This document shows positions 1 through 9,414 of a stretch of 64,000 bases of DNA, piece by piece. Within the stretch, counting starts at the first letter, position 1; each line of letters starts with the position of its first letter. Source of the stretch: Dactylellina haptotyla (Eukaryota > Ascomycota > Orbiliomycetes > Orbiliales > Orbiliaceae); NCBI GenBank assembly GCA_031310005.1, contig CM062380.1, positions 310,001-374,000 of the forward strand, in the 5' to 3' direction. Under the pieces are notes generated by a model. That model worked only from the letters and a program-made list of their open reading frames with translations. It did no database searches and was not told where the DNA came from. Made by a program: the position numbers and the translations under genes.

Positions 1-692
1 GGTGGAGGATGGATGAATTGGAACGAGAGAATTTTAAAGATCAATTATTTCGCGTCATGTCCGAATTTCGATCGATTACTTCGGATCGCATTGAAGGTAT
101 AGGCGGCTCCCAGGTGTATTTGTCACATGGTGAGCTAGGAGGGCCTTATAGCTCAGAAGAAGAGCTCATCGCAGATAAACTAAAACTGTTGGAAGCAATA
201 AATGCGAATACACATGCATCTACTTACCCCCCTGGTGGCGTTGATCTGAACCAAATGTCAAAGGATATAGAATATGCCCGGATGCTTGTCGACAGCTACA
301 ACAAGATGCCTCGTAAGCCTGCCAAATTTGTTTCAACACACGGGTATCTTTCTCCAGACAATATTCTCGTCGATGCAGAAGGAAATATCACGGGGTTAGT
401 AGGATTTAGAAAAAGTAGCTTCATGCCAGAATACTGTGAGCTCGGGCTTGTATTGTGGCAATATTCAAGGTGGTGGGATCAGGTGCTTGTCGAGGTTATG
501 GGACATGTTGTCCCAGAGTATCCATGGGACCATCCCATGGTGATGTTTGAAATAGTGGTGTCACAGCTTGTCGACGATATGTCGAACTATCAATTTCCGA
601 GATTGACCCGGCATTGTAGAAGTATCGAAGAGTGGGTGAATGTGAAGAGCGAGAGCCTTCTGTCGCCACCATCTGCGTGTATTTTATTATAA
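1..692 (+). CDS. APH-like phosphotransferase, 3' part only, degenerate active site
   Basis: Open frame running in from the left edge, so the N-lobe lies outside the window. About 227 residues are visible from the first ATG at 9, but that ATG is probably internal. The visible part resembles the C-lobe of fungal aminoglycoside/choline phosphotransferase-like (APH) proteins: an N-terminal helix followed by a FRSI segment, then a catalytic-loop equivalent reading THGYLSPDNILVD, and then ITGLVGFRKSSF where the family has a metal-binding DW or DF motif. In the family the loop is normally HGDLxxxNILV. Here the catalytic Asp is Tyr and the metal-binding Asp is Gly, so kinase activity is doubtful. The frame itself is intact to TAA. 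It could be a pseudokinase or an early pseudogene. The APH assignment rests on the spacing of these two motifs and on the downstream WQYSRWWD segment. Confidence 0.6.
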   Translation, partial: WRMDELERENFKDQLFRVMSEFRSITSDRIEGIGGSQVYLSHGELGGPYSSEEELIADKLKLLEAINANTHASTYPPGGVDLNQMSKDIEYARMLVDSYNKMPRKPAKFVSTHGYLSPDNILVDAEGNITGLVGFRKSSFMPEYCELGLVLWQYSRWWDQVLVEVMGHVVPEYPWDHPMVMFEIVVSQLVDDMSNYQFPRLTRHCRSIEEWVNVKSESLLSPPSACILL

Positions 693-1281
693 AATCCCTC
701 TTTGCTAGCTAAGCGAATATATTCTTTACAAGAGGGAATACTGCTAGTTAAAACTAGGACCATACTCAGTCTCGTAACCAGACTTGTTACGAGATCTAGA
801 CTGGTCCGCGTTGTAATTACAAACTCTATCAAGTACTCTATATAGGAATATTTGAAAGTCACCGCTACCGTCATTGATAATCGAACTTTCCTATTCTTCT
901 GCAGATCTGCCTACGACGTAAGCTTGTTTAAAATATTCACAAGGTTAAACAGATATCACTAAAATGTTCACTTTGAAATTTAAAGTTTTGAATAATCATT
1001 TATATTCGAACTCAAGATTATATAATAGTACCTGCGCATGCTAAGGAAAAGAAAAAAGAAAAAACCGATACTGGCTAGTATTATTGTATATCCAAATTAA
1101 AAAAACAGAAAACTAAAATCCGCAGAGAGAAAAACGCCATATGCTATGCATCATGGTATCCCTTGCACCCGGTTTCAAAAGCGTACTGTTTGAGAGTTCA
1201 AAACCAGAATACAAGTTTTTTTGACCAAAAAAGAAAGAATGAGCGGCTTGGTAAGATTTTTTATTTTTTCTCTGGAGATTT
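693..1281. other. AT-rich intergenic region, no gene seen
   Basis: Short overlapping frames only, none with a recognisable domain. It separates the 3' ends of two convergent genes, so it probably holds their 3' UTRs and polyadenylation signals. Confidence 0.6.
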
Positions 1282-2127
1282 TTAGTTGATGAAGATGCTT
1301 CTGACGAAGGCTTCCCTCTTGGGGATGACAACGGTCAAGAGACCGTTTTCGAGGCTGGCGCGAACGTTGTCTTGATCAATCAATCCTTCGAACTTGAATT
1401 TCCTCTCAAAGACACCGACTGGACGTTCGGCGATCCAGTACTTCGCAGTCTTCTTTGACTTAGTAGTGGTAGGCTGAGCGGGCTTCTCGGCAGCTTCTGT
1501 CATTTCAACGTCGGCATCTTTAGCTGGTGCCTTGCCCTTGTCAGCCTTGGTTGGGCCGTCGACAACTTCAAAGGAGGCGTTAGAAGCTGTCTCGGACTCG
1601 TCGACATCATCTTCAACGGTAGCGGCCTTGCCCTTTGATTTATGGCTTGAAACGGAGGCGGCATCGTCGTAGACTACGGTCTCGCCTTCTGTGGTGGTAA
1701 CGGAAGCCTTCTCTTGGGCGGCAGCGGCAGCCTGAAGGGCTTCCTCAGTCAACTCGTCGCCTTCGTTCTTGCTGAAAACTCGCTTTACGCGGCTGATCTC
1801 TCCCTTGACAACAATGGTTTGGGCATCGTCAAAGTCAACAGAAATGGTGGATTTGTTCGAGACACCTGGGAGCTCTGCCTCGAGAATGTAGGAGTCTTCA
1901 GTCTCGGAGACGTCAAATCTGGGGGTGATAAAGCGCTTAACTACGCGATTGTGTCGAGGAGCGCAGGAACGGGTTTGGCATTGTGCTGGAGTGCAAGCAG
2001 CCTTGTTAGCACAGCTGGCTGGCTTTTGAGCCGGGGCTGCCTCTGCGGCTAGAGCGGCAGCAAGGAGGTCGACGAATGGGTCGGCTTGAGAGGCGAAAGA
2101 AGCTGGGTGAAATCTGACGAAAGGCAT
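1282..2127 (-). CDS. hsp30: Hsp30-type small heat shock protein (Hsp20/alpha-crystallin domain)
   Basis: Single-exon frame of 281 residues. A short Ala/Cys-rich N-terminus with five cysteines between about residues 38 and 56 precedes the alpha-crystallin domain, which starts near residue 64 (RFDVSETEDSYILEAELPGV). The domain is interrupted after about residue 118 by an Ala/Asp/Glu/Ser/Lys-rich insert of roughly 100 residues. It resumes at the KYWIAERPVGVFERKFKF segment and ends with the family signature ENGLLTVVIPK. A C-terminal IFI tripeptide fits the IxI motif that docks dimers into oligomers. Small heat shock proteins of this kind are ATP-independent chaperones that hold unfolding proteins in the cytosol. 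Splitting of the domain by a charged insert is known from Neurospora-type Hsp30. The upstream region carries two heat shock elements and a TATA box, which supports heat induction. The symbol is by family resemblance. Confidence 0.93.
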   Translation of the reverse strand: MPFVRFHPASFASQADPFVDLLAAALAAEAAPAQKPASCANKAACTPAQCQTRSCAPRHNRVVKRFITPRFDVSETEDSYILEAELPGVSNKSTISVDFDDAQTIVVKGEISRVKRVFSKNEGDELTEEALQAAAAAQEKASVTTTEGETVVYDDAASVSSHKSKGKAATVEDDVDESETASNASFEVVDGPTKADKGKAPAKDADVEMTEAAEKPAQPTTTKSKKTAKYWIAERPVGVFERKFKFEGLIDQDNVRASLENGLLTVVIPKREAFVRSIFIN

Positions 2128-2322
2128 GTTGACTATTTTTCTTTGAGGCTTAAAGACTCGATTCGAGAAGAGAATTTGAAAGTTTGATTTAAAACCTGTG
2201 GTATTGATATGGAGTTGGAAGGCTTGATTGATATTTGAGGAAGATATTCAGGAGGACTGAGAGATGATTGTGATGATGATCTGAAAAATAAAAATTCGAT
2301 TCAATCTGGCAGATCTCGGTCG

Positions 2323-2330
2323 TTTATATA
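2323..2330 (-). promoter_or_regulatory. TATA box of the hsp30-type gene
   Basis: Reads TATATAAA on the minus strand, about 195 bp upstream of the ATG at 2127 and immediately downstream of the proximal heat shock element. Strong TATA boxes are common in heat-inducible genes. The implied 5' UTR is about 150 bases. Confidence 0.6.
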
Positions 2331-2349
2331 CACATTGAAGCCAGCCATT

Positions 2350-2364
2350 GGAATCCTCGAGAAG
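2350..2364. promoter_or_regulatory. Proximal heat shock element, near-perfect
   Basis: Three alternating 5-bp units, gGAAt cCTCg aGAAg, one mismatch from the nGAAnnTTCnnGAAn consensus bound by trimeric Hsf1. It lies about 20 bp upstream of the TATA box. Confidence 0.55.
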
Positions 2365-2501
2365 TACCCCGATGGCGCTTTCCCTCGATTACGACGCTCT
2401 TTGATATTAGCAATACATCACCGTTTAGGTGCCTTAGAAATGCACCGCGCTTATTATTGTGAGACAGGGAAATGTGTTGCCAGAAGGTGGGAGAACATGG
2501 G

Positions 2502-2516
2502 CGAAGATTCCAGAAA
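2502..2516. promoter_or_regulatory. Distal heat shock element, perfect three-unit match
   Basis: Reads cGAAg aTTCc aGAAa, a full match to the three-unit consensus. It is about 375 bp upstream of the hsp30-type ATG and about 300 bp upstream of the divergent F-box gene, so it could act on either. A CCCCT stress-response element (2544-2549) is nearby. Confidence 0.65.
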
Positions 2517-2812
2517 ACCCCGTCCGAATTGGGAAACGCCATTCCCCCTTTTGGCTACACCCTCCACATCATTATTAAGCCGGCTGAGATTGACCATGCA
2601 CTACCACTCCGATTTGGTCATCAACAATAAATCCCGAATCTTAGTCTGGGGGATGCTTGCCCGTGCCCGAATCTGTAATACCAAAGACCTAGTCATATGC
2701 GCAAATAGACGAACATCTGAGGGTGACTTGAGCGAGAAGCCGAGCCAAACAGGGTTGGGGGTGGATAACAGTCACACCAGGCATCAATTGGCAACTGTCG
2801 CTAGATCACTCG

Positions 2813-4420
2813 ATGCCGCTTTCCTTCCTCTCGCTTGCGCCAGAAATTCTGCTAGAAATATGCGGCCTACTACCAAGTTTCCAAGATGTGACAGCACTGC
2901 AATTGACGTGCAAAACGCTCAAGCTGTTATTGGAGACCCATGGGAACGTGCTCGCTGCACGTGTTGCCAAAAACTCAATAATTGGCTTTGAAGATGCTCT
3001 CGTTACCGTAGGTTACTTTGGCAATTGTCATTGAAACTCGCGGCACCGCGGGTTCTCATATAGTGTTATAAATCAACTGATGCGAAATATCTTCAAAATA
3101 AAGATTAGGGCAACAGCAGCAGCTAAAGCCGAGATCGAGCGGTTCGTAAACTGCGGAGATCTTTCTCCTGCAATGAACATGATAGACCCGAGAGCATTAT
3201 CATCTAGCATAACCCTCCCAACTATTAATGAGATTAAATCCACTATGATTCTGAAACGGCTAGTTGATTTTGCGGTCCGAACAGCTGAAGAAGGACATCC
3301 CGCAAAGGTATCGGGGGATATTGTCGATTGCTTTCACCTAGGCGTCGTAGAAGATCGAAAGAGAGGTGTTCTTAGCGACAAAACAGTTAGGCTCTACATA
3401 AGTATGTACCGAGTCTTTCTAGCAGGAGCTGTGCTCGCCCCTGCCTACTTAGAGCCTATCATAAAGCTAGAGGTTTCTGGAGAGAAGGTAGTCCAAAATA
3501 CACCACCCACCATTCGTAGTTGATATATCAGATTCGCATTATTAACCCTACAATCGTAACAAAAGGATGAAAGCGGACGATATGAACGTGGAACCTGGTT
3601 CGGCCTCAAGTGGGATACATTCACAAAGTTCCTACGCTCTTACACCATTTATAATACAACGTTCACGCTTGGTGCGAACCCAGATCACGAGCCGATTTTC
3701 TCTCCTTTAGCAGAGTACTTGATGCAACACGGATATGAAACCACAACCGTCGAACCTAGAACCTTAAAGTTCCCTGCTGGGAATCCTACATCCGAGCGCG
3801 GCCATGCCTTGTCAGGTTCTCAAAATGAAAATGCTCTGCGATCGATAGTCATGCTCTTAAAAGCGTATCAGATTATACGTAGATTAGTCGCCAACCACCC
3901 AGCCGCAAATTGGGATGACAACCGCTTTAACCGTGTCACATCCAACGAGGAAATTAAAGCAAGTTTGAAAGAGTACACAGGTAAATTCGAGCATCATAAA
4001 ATCGATCTCTTTATGTATGGTGTATACCAGCTGGAAACGTACAGCTTCCCAGCGCTCGGACTTAACGAAAGCATAAAAGACCACTGGCTCCTCGCACAAC
4101 CGGCGGCCTACGATGCTGTTCATGAATCGTTCATCGGGAAAAATTTTGACATACCCGCTCTCAGGAGTGACATAATGTACGAAACAATAGAACATGTAAA
4201 TAAGGAGCCGGATGCCGCCGATATTGATTTTTTTATATTCACCTTGCATCATTATTTTAAGTTGAAGGTTCACGAAAACTTTTACCTGGCGGCTGATTAT
4301 GGTGACCATCACGCGAGAGAGTATGATAGAATGAAAGTTTACAAGAACTTCGACGTTGTTTGGGCTGAAGAGGAATCAGATCGTCCCGGTACGACGTTAC
4401 TGCAGCGGATAGTTGGTTAG
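2813..4420 (+). CDS. F-box protein, three exons
   Basis: Exons 2813-3007, 3104-3487 and 3566-4420, joined at phase-0 GTAGGT/AAAG and GTAGTC/AAAAG junctions. Protein about 477 residues. Residues 1-50 are an F-box (LAPEILLEICGLLPSFQDVT), the module that binds Skp1 in SCF ubiquitin ligases. The first junction restores a VTIRATAAAKAEIE segment of the kind that follows the F-box in many fungal F-box proteins, and the second joins SGEK to DESGRYERGTWFGLKW. The rest is a family-specific substrate region without recognisable repeats. It is divergent from the hsp30-type gene with 685 bp between the start codons. The ubiquitination target cannot be read from the sequence. Exon boundaries are my own reconstruction. 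Confidence 0.75.
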
Positions 4421-5667
4421 GAGGAAGTTCCTCAATAATCGGCAAAGTCCTGTATATAAGAGTTGCTATGGGTTCCTTCTTTCTTTTGCTATTGATGACG
4501 GGCCGCCTTGAATTCGCGAAACGAATTCCGGTTCGGGGACAATGTGTGCTCTGACCGCGGAGTCCCGAATATAAAAGTGATCAGTGTTTGCCGATTATCC
4601 GACAAGAGATCCGAGACTTCTTTTGAAGAGAAGCAAATCACCAAGCGGAGGATTCCGAAGATCTCGTCGAATAAAGGTAGGAGCTCCACCAGTCGAATGG
4701 CTGGAATACCTCCCTTCGAATAGCAGCGAAATACAACGCGGTCGCTCTTGAGTACCTTCGTAAAGAAAATGGTTGTCGAGTAAACGAATATTCCGATAGT
4801 CATATCATGCGCGTGCCCCGCCAAAAAAGTCATCTTATTCCCGAATATTAAGCTCAGCGTGCGTCAAGACGCAGACTATGCAAACCGCTTGGCGGGACGC
4901 TGAAAAGTGGGCTATCCCGACCCTCGGATATCTTTCCAATTTTAGGGCATGGTCGCTATTTTGGGATTTTCGACGCAGAAGCGGGTAAGCCTGCTCCTGC
5001 TGCCTGAGAATAACCTCGAGGTATTCTTCTGTAGCTGAGCAGGTTTGTTAGAAGGAGAAAAAAAAGATATCCACATCATCGATTCGGTGATTAGATAGAT
5101 TATGTCTATTCAAAACACCCAATCATGTTCCCGTGGATGAAACGTTCGAAACGATCAACCCCAGTTTCCTGTTTGCCTTTAATTTTTTTGGCGAGGCTGC
5201 GAAGAGAAAAAAGAATATGGACCCGTCCCACGATCCCCGCGGCCGTTTATGCATGAACGAGAAAAGCTGCAAAGTGGCGTTTCCCACTTTGAGCACACGG
5301 GCGAATCACCAGCAAGAAAACCATCCGTAAAATAGAGGCGGGAAAGAAGAACCTTGGGGACGGTATTCAAACCATCTCTATTCTGTCATTCTTAAAAAAA
5401 ATTACATCTTTTTCTTCTTCCATGCTCTTCCCCAGTTCCATATCCAAGCAGCTTTGACCGCGACCCGACGAGTAAACCACGAACAACCAACGCGCGATAA
5501 CCACTCTAGCGGCGCACGAACGATAGATATCCATATTCTCCACGTTTATCGAAAACCCGATCGCACTTAGCATTCTTTAAATCGCCACTTATACGTACTA
5601 GTCTCCATTTGCACCCAATACCTTGAAAAAGCAGGCATTCTCCCGGTTAATATGGTATAACGAACAT
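4421..5667. other. Intergenic region, no supported gene
   Basis: 1.2 kb with only short frames. The longest is a 114-residue minus-strand frame at 4489-4833 without recognisable features or codon regularity. The right end should contain the promoter of the Ras-like gene. Confidence 0.5.
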
Positions 5668-6677
5668 ATGGAGAAGGCGGACCTAAGTTTTACTGGGAAG
5701 TCGGTCGACACCGGCCCCACCGACTTTACAACGAAAGAAAACAACTCATGTGTACGTTCGATTTGAACCCTGCTTTGTGTTACGATCTAACGGTGTTGGC
5801 TAACTCCGCATTCTAGTCCACATACTATGATCAAGAGGCCGCAAAGGACGTTTATATTGTAGTGGACGGGGCAGCAGGGGTCGGCAAATCGAATATAACC
5901 CACCAATTCATCAACGGGAAATGTGCTGGCGACGATACGCTGGCGATCGAATGTTAGTCTTTTTTCTCATTTCCGCACCCTTTTCGTGACGACGAAAGGG
6001 AGTAATAGAGAGGAGGAGAGGGGGTATACCTTAAGAAACAAGAGCAGAAATAACTAATATACGTTGGTCATTCGCAGATAGCTACACTAAATACGGAATA
6101 TTCGGGGACTCACAAGCCAAGTTTGAAGTTCTGGACCGGGGGGATACAAACTGCGGTAGCGATGAAAAGCATTGTTTAAAATGTTCGATTCGGAGAGGGA
6201 AAACGCCGGTGGAGGGAGTCATGCTGGTCTACTCGGTCACATCACGGGAATCCTTCGAATATCTTGTAGGACTCCGGGAACGGTATCTAGAAATCAAACA
6301 AGCATCTGGGGAATGGTGGCCGTTTGCGATTGTTGGTAATAAGAGCGATTTGGAGGCCGAGCGTGAGGTATCACGTGAAGGTGAGGAAGACATGCATTCG
6401 AATTTAGAATTTAATTCCGACGAGCCATGCTAACAATAGAGAAATATCGGTGCAAATAGAGGGAGCAGCGCTAGCAAAGTCCTTCGGGTACATATTCTTC
6501 GAAGTTTCTGCTAAGGATAATGCTAAAGTCGAGGAAGTGTTTCGGGCGTTGGCTCGCGAGATAACCCAGTATGAAGATAGAATGAAACAGGAAACGGTCA
6601 AGGAATTGGAGAGGGTGGTACTAGAGCCTGAAATAGAGAAACGGAAGGGAATTTGCGAAAGTTGTGTTGTTCAGTGA
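5668..6677 (+). CDS. Atypical Ras-like small GTPase with CaaX box
   Basis: Four exons: 5668-5751, 5817-5952, 6078-6380 and 6460-6677. All introns have GT-AG ends and CTAAC or CTAAT branch points. Protein about 246 residues, Ras numbering plus 36. The P-loop reads DGAAGVGKS (Ras Gly12 is Ala). The effector loop aligns without gaps but has Phe28 to Cys, Thr35 to Ala and Asp38 to Tyr (LAIEYSY). The DTAGQ motif is DRGDT, so Gly60 and Gln61 are lost. The guanine-specificity motifs VGNKSDLE and EVSAKD are intact. The C-terminus CVVQ is a CaaX box with Gln at the last position, a farnesyltransferase preference; a second cysteine three residues before it (CESCVVQ) could be palmitoylated. It should be membrane-anchored but cannot cycle like normal Ras. 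Intact introns, frame and CaaX box argue against a pseudogene. Confidence 0.85.
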
Positions 6678-6921
6678 AGAGATATGTTAGCAACTGAGAT
6701 GGGCATCAGGAGGTAAATATTCTGCGCGATTGCCAGTGGACAATCTTATCATTGGCTTGGTGGTAAGTGGCTGAGCTTCAAAGGGGGTTTTGGCAGTGAG
6801 GCTTACATATTTCTTTGATTCTAGTATTAAAATGACAAAGGTCCGGAAACTTCAATCTCGGTTGTGAGAGATCTGGAAAAGGTGTGGTGGGATTGGCATA
6901 TCATGGTCGTAGCAAGAAGCG

Positions 6922-8841
6922 TCAATCAAAGGTTGGTGTCCTTGCTGCTGTCGTGTTCGCGTGGACTGTTTCGTCGTTCTCTTCCCCATACTTGATGAGA
7001 CGGCGCCCGCGAATCATGGCATCGACCTCGATAGCAGAAGGCTTCGGCTCAATCTCCCTGGGAGCCGTCGGTAGCCACCCGAGGTTGATGCCGAAGTCGA
7101 TTTTAATCTCTCCAAGCGCCTTTTGGTCACCGCGAATAGCACCTAATGTCGCCAACTCCTCCCAATCGTCCAAATTTCGCTTCTTCTCTTCGACTTCTTG
7201 CCTTTCTCGTTCGATTTTCTCCAGCTCGCCCTGCAGTTGGTGTCTTCTGGCCTCTTTATCCTTCATCACCCGATCCGTAAGCTCCTCAAGCTTTTCTCGC
7301 AGTTTCTTCAATTGCTCAGCGCGGGGTAGATCCTTTAAAAATTTAGCGTAGAAGTATGAGGCACGCAGATACTGCTGCAATTCTTGCGCGCTAGAATGAC
7401 GGCGATGGACGACGCTGTGTCTCAACTCTTCCATGGCTTTCGAAAGCTCTTCGAGACGGTCTTTGAAAGAGATGCCCTTACCGACAACCGATAGGTCGAA
7501 TGCCGCAAGCGATATCTTCGGGGATAGCTGCCGAATCAACCTTACCCACATGTTTAGTTCTGCACTCTCTGGGTGGGAGAATTGAAGATCGTATGTTTTG
7601 CTGGAGGCGTGCTGTTTAACAAAGTGGAAGCAGGCATATTCAAGAATTTTCTGAGCATGCTTGAGGGTTTCGTGCTGTACCGGATAAGCGAAATAGATCT
7701 TACAAGGAGAAACTTCAGGAAATCGGGACATCTTGTTGGCGACATTGCTGGTGATCAAGTCTTCTTGAGACTTCGGGACTGCAGCACCTGGTTGGTATAT
7801 GACAATATCTGTTGATGTTGATGGAGCAGGCTTTTGCGGAGTAGTACCACCCGATTCTGGTTCAATTATCTGTCCGGCAATCCCTGGTGCAGTCGGAGGA
7901 AGACTTTTCGGCGGGTCGAAGACGCTAACGGGTCGCCTTGGAAGTTTCGTTATATTCAGAGTAGATTTGACTGGGCTACTGGTCAGCGGAATAACCTTGG
8001 GAGGCTGCTGCTGCTTCGTATTCTTCTCAGCAGGCTTGGCTCCCGATTGCTTGGTATTAACGACCTTATTCTTCGCGGCTCTCTTTGCTGCAATTAGTTG
8101 TTGTACCCTCGTTTCCTTTTTCGTCTTTTTTCTTCCTCGCCCCCTCCCTCGCCTACTTTTTGAGGACGAGGTGTCCTGAACCTTCACGACTGCCTGCTTT
8201 CCCTTCGCCTGGACTTTAGAGCTCGTAGCTTGAACCTTTGTTGCAGGGGAACTACCGAAGTCCGGAGTGCCAAAGGAAATAAAATCCTTATTTAAGGCAA
8301 ACTCACAGACTTGATCGTCTCCTTTCTTGGTCTCCCTCTGGGGTCCTCCAGTGTCGCCTGCCATCAACGGCGGCTCTTCCTGAGAAACCCCAGCGGGACC
8401 AAGGTCTTCACCGTTCCTCACGTTCAATCCTGAATCAGGAGGAGGAGGAGTAGTGTGGTAGTCCCCCCACGGCTGGAGGCGACTGGGTTCGGCTTTGTCG
8501 CGATCCTGCTTTTCACTTACCGTTTCCTTCTCGAACATGTACGGGTAGCGCATTTTCTGGTTCAAGAGGTTCAAGGTGCCCGAGGGGGGCCTGACGACAA
8601 TATCGTTGTGGACGATCCAAGCGATCAACTCTTTGATATGGAAGAGACTGTAGCCGCGGCGGTCACAGAATTCTCTGACAAGGTCCCTGAGAGTGATTTC
8701 GTCAAAAGCCTTGCTGAGTCGGTCGATACGGGATTCTGGAGTCCCGTAGGAAAATCGATGCTGGTGGAAGATATGGCCGAATTCCGCGTAGAATTCGTCA
8801 TGGAAACACTTCATCTGGAATCCAGCACGCGGTACTGCCAT
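6922..8841 (-). CDS. Unknown fungal protein with basic linker and coiled coil, 639 aa
   Basis: One long uninterrupted frame from ATG at 8841. Residues 1-110 look globular (FHQHRFSYGTPESRIDRLSK and following) and may be a small conserved module. Residues 110-330 are low-complexity, Pro/Lys/Ser-rich, with a strongly basic SRRGRGRGRKKTKKE block near residue 230 that could be a nuclear signal or nucleic-acid-binding stretch. Residues 370-460 are again globular. A long charged helix (SKAMEELRHS to KKRNLDDWEEL, about 470-575) is a likely coiled coil. No catalytic motif is visible and I do not recognise the family. It is convergent with the Ras-like gene, with 244 bp between stop codons. Confidence 0.75.
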   Translation of the reverse strand: MAVPRAGFQMKCFHDEFYAEFGHIFHQHRFSYGTPESRIDRLSKAFDEITLRDLVREFCDRRGYSLFHIKELIAWIVHNDIVVRPPSGTLNLLNQKMRYPYMFEKETVSEKQDRDKAEPSRLQPWGDYHTTPPPPDSGLNVRNGEDLGPAGVSQEEPPLMAGDTGGPQRETKKGDDQVCEFALNKDFISFGTPDFGSSPATKVQATSSKVQAKGKQAVVKVQDTSSSKSRRGRGRGRKKTKKETRVQQLIAAKRAAKNKVVNTKQSGAKPAEKNTKQQQPPKVIPLTSSPVKSTLNITKLPRRPVSVFDPPKSLPPTAPGIAGQIIEPESGGTTPQKPAPSTSTDIVIYQPGAAVPKSQEDLITSNVANKMSRFPEVSPCKIYFAYPVQHETLKHAQKILEYACFHFVKQHASSKTYDLQFSHPESAELNMWVRLIRQLSPKISLAAFDLSVVGKGISFKDRLEELSKAMEELRHSVVHRRHSSAQELQQYLRASYFYAKFLKDLPRAEQLKKLREKLEELTDRVMKDKEARRHQLQGELEKIERERQEVEEKKRNLDDWEELATLGAIRGDQKALGEIKIDFGINLGWLPTAPREIEPKPSAIEVDAMIRGRRLIKYGEENDETVHANTTAARTPTFD

Positions 8842-9382
8842 ATTGGATGACTGAGGTTGTTGAGGAGAGCTGATGGAGAGCGTTGCAGGATGGTGGCTAT
8901 GGTAGTTGTGGTGGTAGTGGAGTTGGAGGAGGAGGAGAATGGGAAGAAGCAGCTGGAATATATTTATATTTTATATACGATATCTTGTGCTTTACAATAG
9001 CAGAGTCTATACCCCAATCACCAGTCACCAAATTAAACTCAAACCAATTACCATAGAATTTATATATTCGCATCTGCATCGTTTAACAATAGACGCCCTG
9101 GTTGGTTCTCCGCTTGTCAATGAAGTTTGGACAAGCAACACAGGAAGCCGCTGTTGGATTTCCGCAACGGGGCGAATCGGTGCGCTCAGGTACGTACTCC
9201 ACAGCTCACTGCAGACATACGCAACCACTTTTGCACTTTGACCCCAATCCTTTGTTGAAATACGTCAGCCCGTTAATCAACATGAACATCTTACTCACAA
9301 AGATAACGAAAGATCTGGCCAGTTAATCGTACTTCAAGAGCCTTTCTCCCAGCATCGAGAGAGAGCTGACTGCTCTTCCATC
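8842..9382. other. Divergent promoter region, no gene seen
   Basis: Holds the 5' regions of the 639-residue unknown gene and of the first F-box gene. AT-rich around 8960-9060. No domain-bearing frame. Confidence 0.5.
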
Positions 9383-9412
9383 ATGCCTTCCTTCACCATG
9401 GTCGCTCGCTAA
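9383..9412 (+). promoter_or_regulatory. Nine-codon upstream ORF before the F-box gene
   Basis: Encodes MPSFTMVAR and stops two bases before the F-box ATG at 9415. The internal ATG (CACCATGG) has a stronger context than the main start. If it lies in the transcript it should reduce main-ORF translation or make it depend on reinitiation. Confidence 0.4.
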
Positions 9413-9414
9413 AC

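Noticed and set aside
2335-2991. 218-residue plus-strand frame over the hsp30 promoter
   Set aside because: Overlaps the heat shock elements and the F-box start in another frame; no domain.
4489-4833. 114-residue minus-strand frame
   Set aside because: No homology features, no promoter or splice support.
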